A DNA stretch of 64,000 bases, from the NCBI GenBank assembly GCA_963978895.1, contig OZ022243.1, forward strand, positions 4,313,455 through 4,377,454, in the 5' to 3' direction. Under the pieces are notes generated by a model. The model was not told the DNA's origin, did no database searches, and saw nothing but the letters and a program-made list of their open reading frames with translations. The position numbers and the translations under genes are program-made. Positions 33,123 through 44,625 of the stretch are shown piece by piece (the stretch's first letter is position 1; each line of letters starts with the position of its first letter). The stretch comes from Erpobdella octoculata (Eukaryota > Annelida > Clitellata > Hirudinida > Erpobdellidae).

Positions 33123-36100
33123 TCATCTTTTCTTCCTGACAACGTCTCGGCACACTGGACACGTACTGGACTGAAATAATAATAATAATTTAATTAGATG
33201 GCTGTTGCAAGCATTTTATCAAAATAATTCATTTAAATTATCATTTTCCTTCTTTGCCAAAATAGACCACCACGACCTATCTCAGTTTCAACAAGTAACA
33301 ACGAATTTAAGATCTCTTAAAGTCAAAAAAGGTTTACCACCACTAGTTAAATTGCATTCTTCTGACCAAATGATATAAAATGTCACCAGAAATAGTGATA
33401 ATTTAATGAACATTATTAATCCATTCGAGTAAACGAATGTTTTAAACGGAACACAAAATATCAGCCGCTGCCCTACTTTGGCCAACCAGACTTTGATGCA
33501 CTGGACGTGAAACGAATGGGAACACGGAAGAACTTTGGCAAGCTCCTCTTCTTCGTATGTACTCAAACAGATCGTGCACGTCTGGCTCTCCTGGCTCTCT
33601 GAAATAATTTTAAATTAAATTAAATCATTAAGAAGTATTTTTTTATTTGCGTTGTAAGAAATCTTTTTTCTTTATATACCGGAAGAAAAAATTAAAAACA
33701 AAATATAGCTTTTACATGTATCTTTAATATAGAAATAACAGCTGACCATGATCATTAAAATTAGATAATCTTAAAAACATTTATATAAATCAATTAAATC
33801 AAAACACTAATAAAAATAATAACAATAGTACTAATAATAATAATGGAGATGATAATGATAACTTTAAAAAGTTACAAAACAGGAAAACATTTAAATGTGT
33901 CTCACCCGATGGCACTGCGGTGGGTAAAGCTTCGAAATCAGAATTCGTAAGAGTAGAAACGGAACTGAAAAGGTCAATGTCCACGCTGAACCTTCGGATC
34001 TGCTCGGCAAGTTCCTGATTTCAAATATCCAACGATGACAAAATGTCACACACGTATTATAAAAAAAAAAATTTATGATCTGCCCTACCATTTAAAATTT
34101 GGTATGAAAAAGTATTATAAGATAATACTAATTATAATGAGTAATAAATTCAAGTGAATGTTAAGGCTTAACCAAAAAGTATTATAAAAGTATTATAAAA
34201 CTAATTATAATGAGCAATAAATTCAAGTGAATGTCAAGGCTTAACCAAGGGTAAAATAACAATGATCAGAATTCAGTGAAATTTTGTGGCCAAATTAAAA
34301 AAAAATTCAAGGGTCTTGTAGTGGGAGGGGGTACATTTGTACAAAGTCACAAAATTTCACCAATTTCTGATCATGGGTGTAGTAGGGGCAGCTTTTCAAA
34401 GTACCTCTGGGGTCGTTTTTGACCATATTGGTAGGAGAAGGATTCATTAAAGGTCAAAACATGGATTTTCCACAAAATAACTTGACAACTTCAAGTGTAA
34501 TAAACATTTCAACTAAAAATCCATTAGAACAAAAAATAATAAGTTATTGTTACCAGAAACAGTTACAAAGCAATCACATGCAAATAAAATTTCTGCATTT
34601 GAAAAATTTTTTATAAATAAATATATAGGTGTACAAACCACGCTCATCTTCTACGATACGCACATTTTATACACTTATACTGTTCTAAGATTCTAAGATG
34701 AACCTTTGCAAGTTTGAAAATAAATTCCTTTGATCTGAAAACTGTAGAAAATTAGGCACGACTTGTGCACTGAAATACAATCGCGACCGTGAAATGTTTA
34801 GAGATTAACTAAATTACTGCCAACCTGTACGATGGCATCCCAGGTGGGTTCGTGCGGAAGAATGGAAGGAACGTCGAAAAGTTCAACGAAAAGTTGCTCG
34901 CTGAGTTCGGATCTGAATTTCCAATCAAATGAAAAGCATAAAGTTCAATGTCCTCGTGAAATGAAATCATGAAAAGATCTTAAGTTAGGCTGACTGTAAA
35001 AGCTGTAACAAAAAGTCTCCAATCTGAATCAGGACACTGTAGCTTTGTTTCATTACAATAACTCATAAAAATAAAATCATAGCTTACCTGTCATTGAACA
35101 TGGCTGCAAAGCAAAAAAGAAAAATAATAATAATAATAATATATTGTTATTATTTCATATAAATTATAAAAACAACTCTTGCAACAATTAGACAAATTAA
35201 ATTTGAATTTAGGTATATATAACAGCCTAATAATTTCTCTTCAACAAGAATAAAAAAAAACTAAATAGATAGAAGCATTCAACCAACAGCCGAATGCATC
35301 AAATATAAAATGTCTGATTATACAATTAACTCATCACACTGATTGATAGATTGTTTGACTACATGATTCATTGAATGCATGATTACATGATTGACTGAAT
35401 GCTTGATTACATGATTGACTGAATGCATGATTACATGATTGACTAACTGCATGATTACATGGATTAGTTGACTGCGTTATCAAACGATTTGCTGATTAAC
35501 CGATAGCTTAATCGACTTGTTCGACCACACGCACACAAAATAACAACAACCACCAGCTTACATCGGACCAGTTCAAGCTGCGAATGGTGAGAGCTGCCTG
35601 GATTGTGAAAGCAGTAGCTGCAATCGCATTCAAATTCATCGTCTGCTTCGGAAGAAGATGACGACGTGAACTGCGAAGTTTTTATGAATATTAACATATT
35701 TTATGAATATTAACATATTTTATGAATATTAACATATTTTATGAATATTAACATATTTTATGAATATTAACATATTTTATGAATATTAACATATTTTATG
35801 AATATTAACATATTTTATGAATATTAACATATTTTATGAATATTAACATATTTTATGAATATTAACATATTTTATGAATATTAACATATTTTATGAATAT
35901 TAACATATTTTATGAATATTAACATATTTTATGAATATTAACATATTTTATGAATATTAACATATTTTATGAATATTAACATATTTTATGAATATTAACA
36001 TATTTTATGAATATTAACATATTTTATGAATATTAACATATTTTATGAATATTAACATATTTTATGAATATTAACATATTTTATGAATATTAACATATTT

Positions 36101-39100
36101 TATGAATATTAACATATTTTATGAATATTAACATATTTTATGAATATTAACATATTTTATGAATATTAACATATTTTATGAATATTAACATATTTTATGA
36201 ATATTAACATATTTTATGAATATTAACATATTTTATGAATATTAACATATTTTATGAATATTAACATATTTTATGAATATTAACATATTTTATGAATATT
36301 AACATATTTTATGAATATTAACATATTTTATGAATATTAACATATTTTATGAATATTAACATATTTTATGAATATTAACATATTTTATGAATATTAACAT
36401 ATTTATTTATTTTTATTAACGTCTTTTTTTTGCATATAACGCACACCTGTAAAAGCCTGGAGAGGGGTTGAAAAAAGATGCGGCTTTATAAATAAACACA
36501 ATTTGTCTAATAAAATGTATTAAATATATAAATATTATTGAAAATACATTTTACGTATTTACATTTTCTGATTGATGGAGTAACATCTGTTTTTTTATGA
36601 CCTGTCCAGGAACGTCAGAGTGCACGTTATATGTGTATAAATACGTTAATATTAACTTATTTAATCATTTCTATCAATATAAATATATTCATCATTTTAT
36701 TGTTATTAACGTATTCATTCATTCTTATTGATATTAAAATATTCATTCTATTTTATTAATTTTAATACATTCTTTCATTATTATTACAATTAACCCGTTT
36801 AAGACCATCGTACGTTCTACGAACACACTTATTTTTGACGTTGCATAAAATTAAGTTGTAATTTTTTTTCTGTTAAAAGTTTTTTTTTATGTTAAGAAAG
36901 CTTCAATACACTGTATAAAATTTTTTAAATAATTTTTTTATTCATATTAAGTAGTTTAATCTGGGTTAGAATATGAGCATTTTCAAGGTTTTCGACCGAT
37001 ATAACTTTAAAAATTTATTATGCTAATTTCATGAGAGTTATCATAACAAAAGTTTGAAATATCGAAAGAAGATGTACTCAAAAGTAAACAGCAACGTTAA
37101 TTAAATTTTATTGTGTTTACACTAACCCACAATCTGAACATGTATGAGTCATGCTCGTTCTACGATCGTTGGTCGTTGGTTGTATAGAGTACTGTATGCG
37201 AACGAGTCGAAACTAGTTCATTCAGCTTATAGGTGTGCAGTGGTTGAATTGGTGATAGTGTTTTTTGCAAATTTCATTCTTTGAATGAAATGTTTGTAAA
37301 GTTTAAAAATGAAAGGCGTCAAACAGAACGTTTTTTCACGTTGAAAGAAGCTATGTAACTAATTCTTGATGATGATGATAGCATTGAGGTTGACATACTT
37401 GTCATTCTTCCACCCGGCGCATCATAACACGTGACTGATGAATAAGCAAATGAAGAAGAAATGTTATTCTTTGTAATATCCGGGAAGGTAGAAGTTGATT
37501 ATACTAATGATGGGATGAGATTAGACTGTGTCGGTTCTTTGGGTGAAGAAATGTAGGTCGCAAATACGGTCAGTTCAATGCCGCGGCAACCAAAACGCCA
37601 AAAACGATTGAAATGCACTTGGACCAAAAAGAGTCATTTGAATAGCCACTTTTAAAACAGTCTATATATAACGAGTTTGAAACACCACAATGGTGATTTG
37701 CTTGAAAAACCCCATATAGGCTGTTTAGGTTGTTTTATACCGATGAAATGAATTCATGCACGGTTGAAGAAACAAAACGATAGGGAAGATTCAGCAACTG
37801 GCCATGGTCATGATCTGGAAAAGGTGAAAACAGTAGGTCGCTACAAGCTGGAAAATTATGGCAAAACACTGTACATGTGGGCCAAGTGCGACAAACGACT
37901 TCATCGGAATTGTTTTGGTGCTTTCCGCACATCCCGGTTCTGAAACGACTATCATGAACTGCTTGACTGATTTATTGAATGTTAAATTTTTGGATTTTAT
38001 TGAACTGTGTTACTGATAAAGTCAGAAATGTGTTTTTAGCTTTTCTGTTTATAGCCTAAAATTTATATTATAATTGTTTGCGTTGAGAACAAAAAAAATT
38101 GACTTTTAAACATTTTGTCGTTTTCAGTAGTCTATACGACCACCGTTCGAAAAACGAGCATACTGAATTTTCAAAGTTTTCTTTCAAATAAAAAATAATT
38201 AAAAATAAATCTGTTAAAACATAAGCAAGTAACTTAGAAATAACAAAAAAAAATATTAGAAATCTAATTAATAAAGTTTTGGACCTAAACGGGTTAATAC
38301 AGTTATTCATTTTTATTATTATTAATATATTCATTCATTCTTATTGATATTAATAGATTCGTTTATTTTTATTGATATTAATTCATTCATTCTAATAAAT
38401 ATACTCATTTCTTTTTATTAATATTAAAATATTCATTCATTTCTATTAATATAATAATTTTTTTTATTATTAATTAATGCATGCATACAATTATATTACC
38501 CAGAGTGGCCTTATTATATTATTTAGGAAAACAAGACATTGCAATCAAGTGAAATAAATAAACCACAATGATGAAAATGACACAAACCCTGCAGCCATCA
38601 GCCAGTGGCCTTGGAGTCATGTTCATGTTGAGTTCGTATGGTTCATCAACATCAAAATTCCAATCCCGGTCCCAAGTTGCAGAAGAGTCTGAAGAAACAG
38701 TGAAAAAAAAGAACTTTATTGATGATTATGTGATATTTTTCGATATAAATTAAAATTGTTTATTTACTTTTTTATTATTAACAAAATAATCTTCCCAAGA
38801 GACGCCAAAATTCAAACATTACTTTTTGTCAATCATGAAGTTCATCCTACTTAATATTCCCGAACATCAATTAATAAAACGAAATATTTCTTACCGTAAA
38901 AATCATCATCTCCCGCGTTTAACACCGGCTTTATGCCCAACTCCAAACTCGAACTGCTCAAACTGCTACTCTCCTCATCATTGCACTTGTCCTGAACTCT
39001 CGCTAAGGGCTGACATGCCAGATGGGAACGTGACTTCTTCCTGCGACCGGGTTTAGATTTCCCTTTCGTAAACTTTTGATCGGGGTTGTGCGGGATGTTA

Positions 39101-40104
39101 TTCGGTTTTCCAATCAGAGTACTTGTGCCGTCAACAAACGAAGACTTCTTCAAAAAATTCAAGCTCCTCAGTACATTGTTGGAGGGTTTCAGCTGTTCCG
39201 TATTGACATCAGTATTTATAATCTTGTTTGAATACTGCTGGTGTTTCAAATGAGCACCGAATCTATTGATGAGCTGATGTTTTTTATGCTTCGACGGCTT
39301 TTGCGGACTTTTGCGACCTTTTCCAGAGCTGTCACAGTCGGTCCAGTATGAATTTTCACACGACGAAGAATGCTCGCCCGAGTTGTGTTTTCTTTCGCTG
39401 GGCAAAGATTTTTTTCTAAAAGAAGAACCGGACCCGGCACTGTAATTACCTGAATGAATCTGTAAATTTCTAGGTCTGTCGACATCTCCGAGCCTTTTGT
39501 AACCGAAAGGTACTTTCGAATATTTAAATTCCGGTACGCAACTCCGAGCTTCATCGTCAGTGCAGGAGAAAAAAGTCTTGTCAGTCCTACACCTGTCGCA
39601 GATGCCGTGACCGCAACCGATGCAAACCCGAGACAAATTTTTTGAATCTTCTGGAAAATCTGAAAGGCTTCTGTGTGTTTTAGAAAATATATTAGACATG
39701 TTGGTGTCGTTTCTGGCATCTACGAATTCCGTGTTGCAAATATCTTGATTTACATCGTATTTTCCACTGAAAAAAGAACTTCTCCGAGAACCTGAACTGG
39801 AAACATTTCCACCTAAATTAGTGAATTTTCTTCGTTTTTTATCGGACTTGTGCGACGACCGGCACACGTCCAAACCAGCGTAATTAGTAAGCAAAGAGTG
39901 AGATCTGGTGGCTTTTTTCTGGGATTTTTTTCCATCTTTCGCCTCCTCTCGATAATAATCAGAAGAATCAGAATCAGGCGCACGAAATACGCGGTTCGGT
40001 TGGAAATGCCTGTATCTATTTTGGCTGTGTTCCTTTGGTCTTGCGCCGCCTTTTGTTAAATTTTTTTTAGAGCGATCGCCACCCTCCATATTTGACAACA
40101 ACAC
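33123..40104 (-). CDS. RING-H2 E3 ubiquitin ligase, 8 exons
   Basis: A C-terminal RING-H2 finger should recruit an E2 and transfer ubiquitin; the substrate is unknown. Exons, 5' to 3': 40104-38895, 38688-38588, 35670-35562, 35103-35088 (16 bp), 34912-34825, 34014-33906, 33598-33477, 33170-33123; all phases agree, giving 600 residues. The first 400 are Ser/Lys/Arg-rich and probably disordered, with a CIGCGHGICDRC zinc-knuckle-like motif (C-x2-C-x4-C-x2-C, residues 161-172). An acidic Cys cluster DDEFECDCSYC follows. The RING reads TCTIC...LPCSHSFHVQC...TCPVC, all eight ligands present, split by the last intron. An alternative start at codon 6 (AATATGG context) is possible. I do not recognise an ortholog. 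It is divergent from RPL10A. Confidence 0.85.
35355..35470. repeat. ~24-bp repeat in RING-gene intron 3
   Basis: Four or five variants of a TGATTACATGATTGACTGAA unit lie just downstream of exon 3 on the minus strand. Confidence 0.7.
35680..36402. repeat. 19-bp satellite, ~38 copies, abutting RING exon 3
   Basis: Near-perfect head-to-tail copies of TTATGAATATTAACATATT run for 723 bp with almost no variation. On the gene's sense (minus) strand each unit contains TGTTAAT, a match to the animal branch-point consensus, and the array ends about 9 bases from the exon 3 acceptor (CAG at 35671-35673). Uniformity implies recent expansion or active homogenisation. Confidence 0.97.
36794..38293. mobile_element. 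piggyBac element, internally deleted, in RING intron 2
   Basis: A 1500-bp element is flanked by TTAA on both sides (36790-36793, 38294-38297) with ends CCCGTTTAAGACC and, inverted, CCCGTTTAGGTCC; TTAA targets and CCC...GGG ends define piggyBac. Inside, + frames retain pieces like a PGBD N-terminus (DDDDSIEVDILVILPPGAS near 37365-37425, then a Lys/Arg patch and W-T-K-K) and C-terminal Cys-rich end (MWAKCDKRLHRNCFGAF near 37875-37925). In-frame stops interrupt both. The central DDD catalytic domain is missing. It is non-autonomous, oriented opposite to the host gene. Confidence 0.85.
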
Positions 40105-41700
40105 AACGATGTCCCTAAATAACTAATCACGCACCTTGCCACAATAACTTCTGGTACTACAGTTTTAGAAATAAACGCTCAAAAAAGAAGATAAACATAC
40201 AGTTTTTTAATTCTTGAAAATAAAAAATTAACGGGCGTACAGTGGCGGATCCAGACATTCCAGGTGGGGGAATGCAGGTACGTCACTCTGAAAAATGCTG
40301 ATGACCGGTAGAGGAAGTACTTTACGATTATACACCTTGCTTGGTTTTTAGCTATTTCAGTAGAAAAAAGTAAAATTTTATGAGGATAAAATTTGGGAAC
40401 GTGGGCCCTTTCAGCATATCTAGATCCATCCAAGGTTTTCTTAACGGCGTTGAGAGAGTAGAGGATGCTGTCAATAATTTTGTTTATTAAATAAACCAGC
40501 GTAAAGGTTTAAGTTATAGTTTCATCTACAAATGTAGGTAGTTTTATTGTTAAATGTAACGAATTAGTCAGTCCGGATTGGATGAAATAAGATGGTCATT
40601 AAATTTTAATTAAATTATCTTGATCATGTCGTTTAGTTTTCAACTTTAATCTATAAAAATGCTTATGAGTTTGGTTTTTGAAAATTTCCTTAACTCATTC
40701 CCTCACTGTATTTGTCCGGCGAAGCTCCGCTCATCTGTAATAGGCATAGACTTATAATATTAATTATTTAATTATATTATATAAATCTATGGTAATAGGG
40801 ATACCTAGAGGTCCCTGCTGGTCGGTTTCGCAAAAATGGAAAACTCCCAAATTACGTCTGTTGACCTAAACGATTAAAGGGTTTAATTTTCATCTGAAAT
40901 AGTGTTTATTTAAAATCTTGTAAAGTTTTGTTCAATGATTGGAATTTCTCTTTGAATTATCTTTAAAATTTTATTTAATTATTTTATTTATTTATTTATT
41001 AGAACTCAAACAGAGGAACCTAAAAGGCCTCTAAAACTGTTTGGGCAAATCACAATCCAAATAAAAAAGAAACAAGACAAAATAAAATAAACCGTCTGAG
41101 GTGACATAGCGAGCCAAAAATAAATAAGACTAGTAAAAATAAGAACTCTGAGGAAAGATGTAAATATGGTCCAAATAAACACAGATGAAGACACCACAAA
41201 AAAAAATAGCAAGCAGCCAGATAACTATTTATATGTAAGGAAGTTTGTCAGGTCAACTTCAGGAACAAGACTTTTAAATCTATTGAAAGTAGTTGAACCA
41301 ACTAGGCAGGTGGTTCCATATATGCACAATACGATTAGTATAAAAAAAACTTGGTAACATCAACTCTATTCAAAAGAGATTTTATCTTAAAATGATGGCC
41401 TTTAGTTGAAAGATATTAAAAAAATTGGAAACTATTACTATGTCTTAAGTCGGAATCAATAATGCCATGCAAAAATCTGTAACATAAACAAAGTTCACTC
41501 TCATTTTTATAAACTTCATCAAAACTCAGACAAACTAGTTTTGCAAAAAATTAATTGTTTTCAAATTTAATAAAAAAATAGAATTTATTTAAGCATTTTA
41601 ATTAAATTTTTTAAAAGTATTTTATGATTTTGTGGTAACGTCTTAACTTGTTTTAGTTTCATGGTCCTTTACAGCTTCTTTCTTTTTCCGGAACAACAAG
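40105..41700. promoter_or_regulatory. divergent intergenic region, RING gene / RPL10A
   Basis: This 1.6-kb region must hold the promoters of the minus-strand RING gene and plus-strand RPL10A. I see no clear TATA box. A hAT-like segment occupies about 40240-40434: CAGTGGCGGATCCAGA at the left, and on the opposite strand CTTGGATGGATCTAGA at the right. A short motif at ~40715 resembles the composite repeat at 3838. Confidence 0.5.
41675..41689 (+). promoter_or_regulatory. RPL10A: 5' TOP-like pyrimidine tract of RPL10A
   Basis: CTTCTTTCTTTTTCC lies 11 bases before the ATG. Ribosomal-protein mRNAs of animals begin with such an oligopyrimidine tract, which brings translation under TOR control, so transcription probably starts at or near its first C. 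That gives a very short leader. Confidence 0.5.
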
Positions 41701-42806
41701 ATGAGGTATGAGTGTCGACTCATAGTTTTTCGAAATTCGTTTATGATTTAAATTAAATTAGAACTGACAGAGTTTTACTATATCTCCGGCAATTTACGGA
41801 TTATCTGACTTATTTTTTGTTTGTTTTTTCTTATGACAGCAAGTTGTCTCGTGATACCGTGACTGAGTGCGTGACTGCACTGCTCACCAACAGTCAGGAG
41901 AAGCCGAGGAAGTTCACAGAGACCGTTGAACTCCAAATTTCCCTGAAAAACTATGATCCCCAAAAGGATAAACGTTTCTCCGGAACCGTAAAGTAAGTTA
42001 CCCGCATGCTGTATTATCGCTAATTTGTAACGTGGATAATTTACGATACTGGGAGAGGAGTCAATCTGATTATAATAATGCACGAATTTTTTCAGACTGA
42101 GGAATGTTCCGAGACCTAAGATGGCCGTTTGCGTGTTGGGTGACCAGCAGCATTGTGATGAAGCCAAGGCTAACAACATTGAATGTATGGATGCCGAAGC
42201 TTTGAAAAAAATGAACAAGAACAAAAAACTCGTCAAAAAACTGGGTAAGTAAAAACTTTAAGCATAGGGTGTTTAAAACATGGTAAAGTGTTTTGTTGTA
42301 ATTGTATCTTCAGCCAAGAAGTATGATGCCTTCCTTGCCTCTGACTCTCTGATCAAGCAGATTCCTCGTATTGTTGGTCCTGGTTTGAACAAAGCAGGCA
42401 AATTCCCTTCTATGTTGACTCACAGCGAGTCTATGACAGGCAAAGTTGATGAAGTCAAAGCAACCATCAAGTTTCAAATGAAAAAGGTTTGTTAATTATT
42501 TAAATTTCCAATTTATTAATTTTTCATTCATTTGATTTTAATATTTCAATTCAGGTGCTCTGCTTAGCCGTAGCTGTTGGTCACGTCAAGATGTCACAGG
42601 AAGAACTCATCTCTAACATCACCACATCAATCAACTTCTTGGTTTCTCTCTTGAAGAAGAACTGGCAGAATGTCAGGTCTTTGTACATCAAGTCGACAAT
42701 GGGTCCTGCTCAGAGGTTGGTTTGTTATTCATGTTTTGTCAACATATGCCAATAATACAAATATGATGTTTAATGAAATGCAATTATGATTTTCAGATTG
42801 TATTAA
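41701..42806 (+). CDS. RPL10A: 60S ribosomal protein L10a (uL1), 6 exons
   Basis: This L1-stalk protein of the large subunit takes part in exit-site tRNA release in the cytoplasm. Exons: 41701-41705 (only ATGAG), 41840-41992, 42096-42244, 42314-42486, 42555-42715, 42797-42806. The model is 216 residues, one short of the human protein, with no indel inside conserved blocks. Diagnostic stretches are [45 protein letters not shown] and [17 protein letters not shown], ending RLY. A five-base first coding exon is common in ribosomal-protein genes. Introns are 69-134 bp, far shorter than in the neighbours. I looked for C/D snoRNA boxes in them and saw none convincing. Confidence 0.97.
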
Positions 42807-42870
42807 TGTGGATGGAATACAGTAGATGCTTCAGATTGACGATTGGACTATTATTTTGACTGGAAAGTTA

Positions 42871-42876
42871 AATAAA
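42871..42876 (+). terminator. RPL10A: poly(A) signal AATAAA of RPL10A
   Basis: The hexamer lies 64 bases after the TAA stop, the usual distance for a short ribosomal-protein 3' UTR. Confidence 0.75.
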
Positions 42877-43422
42877 ATATGTAGAAAAATTTTAAACAAA
42901 CTTTTGTGGTGTTGTGTGTTCAAATTAGCTGGGGTGTGATTCACTGTATTGCATAAATAACTGCTAAGGTCAAATAATTGCTTCTGGAGACTGCTGTTAA
43001 GATGAAATTTTGTAAGTGTGTAGTGGCTACCAACATGGTTTTAAGGAGATATTTGAAATAAAATGTATTTTTGAGTATACTTGTTTAAGCAATTATTGGA
43101 ATGTTCGAATTTTGATATGTTCTTTCGTAAGGCTGGTTCTTGCATATTTTTTGCATTGACACAGTATAACATGAAGATTATCCAGCAAAACATCTATATT
43201 CTAATTTAAGGGACAATGTTGATGTCAGTTGATTATGGATAAGGTTGTGCACACCTGATAGAGCTACATTATAAGTTCAAGCAAGCTTTTATGTAGATGT
43301 GAAATAGCCTAGCACAATGATAAAGTTAGTTATGCTGTCATTTAGGGATCAAACCTCAGTCATGGTGGGCATAATTACATTTAACAAGGAGTTCATTCAC
43401 TGCTCACTTTCATCCTTAACAT

Positions 43423-43711
43423 CAGCAGTTCCCAACCTTTTTTGGGTGTTGACACCTTTTTATAAAATCCAAGTGACCCACAATCCCAATTAAAAAAGGT
43501 AATTTTAAGAAGTAATTAAAAACAACAGTTTTTTTTCAACACCAAATTGTTACATGGAATATTATTTGAACAAATAAAAAATGTAATAATAACTTATATA
43601 CAGATTCCTACAATACTTTGTCCATAATCTGGTCAATAACTTCAAGAAACCATTTAAAAAAGTTGGCGAACCCCAGAAAACATGTCGCGACCCCCAGGTT
43701 GGGAACAACTG
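43423..43711. mobile_element. non-autonomous hAT-like element (CAGNNGTTCCCAACC family)
   Basis: The 289-bp element starts CAGCAGTTCCCAACCTTTTT and ends with the complementary CCCCAGGTTGGGAACAACTG. Flanks are CTTAACAT and ATTTACAT (8 bp, six matches). Termini of this kind with a GCGACCCCC motif belong to a widespread group of non-autonomous hAT transposons in animals. It sits in the convergent RPL10A/ORMDL intergenic region. Confidence 0.75.
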
Positions 43712-44014
43712 ATTTACATGTTAATTAAATGACAAACAGATTCGTGACAAGTATTAAGCATAAGGTTTAGCATATCCTGATTTCGGACACAGGTAGGTAA
43801 GAGCATTGATATATATCAATGAGTAAGACTGAATGCATATGCATGAGCCTGTGTTGGCACTACTAAGGTGTTTTACACGAAAGGGTTCCCTAATGTTATG
43901 ACTTTTGCCATTGAAGTGATCGGCAATTTGTTTGGCAGGTACGGACTAAATTTTGACATTGTCTCAGTTGGCACCCATTTTGTATGACTTAATAAGAAAT
44001 TAAGTATTTTTAAA

Positions 44015-44252
44015 AACTTTTATTTAGATTACAATCTCTGTTTGTGTGGCTTTCTCTGTACGCAAATCTTGCAAGTAAAATTTAACCAGCTTTTTGACTA
44101 GCTAGGAAGCTGAAACTTTCAGCATAGCTTTATATTGGATGACAATATATGATTCAATTAAAAAGACAACTTAATTTGAACATCTTTCGTATTTCTAAAT
44201 CGAGTGTATTTGAAATTAATGTTAAAAAACTCGTTTTTTCCTTTACTTGTTT
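44015..44252 (+). repeat. dispersed repeat, copy 2 of 2
   Basis: Near-identical to 461-729 in the same orientation, without the GT expansion. The two copies lie 43 kb apart and neither encodes a protein. Confidence 0.75.
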
Positions 44253-44330
44253 AGAATTTGCTTCATATTTTAGTTCTGGTTCTATACAAAGTAAGTACAA
44301 GTACAAAAGATTTTTGTAAATCTCAGCTCT

Positions 44331-44336
44331 TTTATT
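44331..44336 (-). terminator. poly(A) signal AATAAA of ORMDL
   Basis: TTTATT on + reads AATAAA on -, about 290 bases past the ORMDL stop at 44626-44628. Confidence 0.5.
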
Positions 44337-44625
44337 TAATTCATGAAAAGAAGCAATAAAAATGTTATGCTAAACCATTAGATCATCAAAATTCAAACCG
44401 TGCAGCTCTGCTGCTCGGAGCATTGCTATGTTACAAAAGCCACGTATCGATGAGTCAAAATTCAAAGTTAAGAAGTTCATCAAAGTACAATTTATTTCAT
44501 TACTAGACCACAAGTTAACTGTCTTCCTTCGTAACGAACGCTTAATGACCGAATAAGGAGAAGAAATTTGTTGTCAAAAAGGATTAAAAAGGAAGATTGT
44601 TAGTCTGCTCGCTGTAGTGGTGAAT

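Noticed and set aside
35680..36402. CRISPR-like array
   Set aside because: Units are directly abutting 19-mers with no spacers, in a eukaryotic intron. The same applies to the 37-bp, 25-bp and 39-bp arrays.
41706..42796. Intronic snoRNA in RPL10A
   Set aside because: I looked for RTGATGA/CTGA pairs in the short introns and found none with flanking complementarity.
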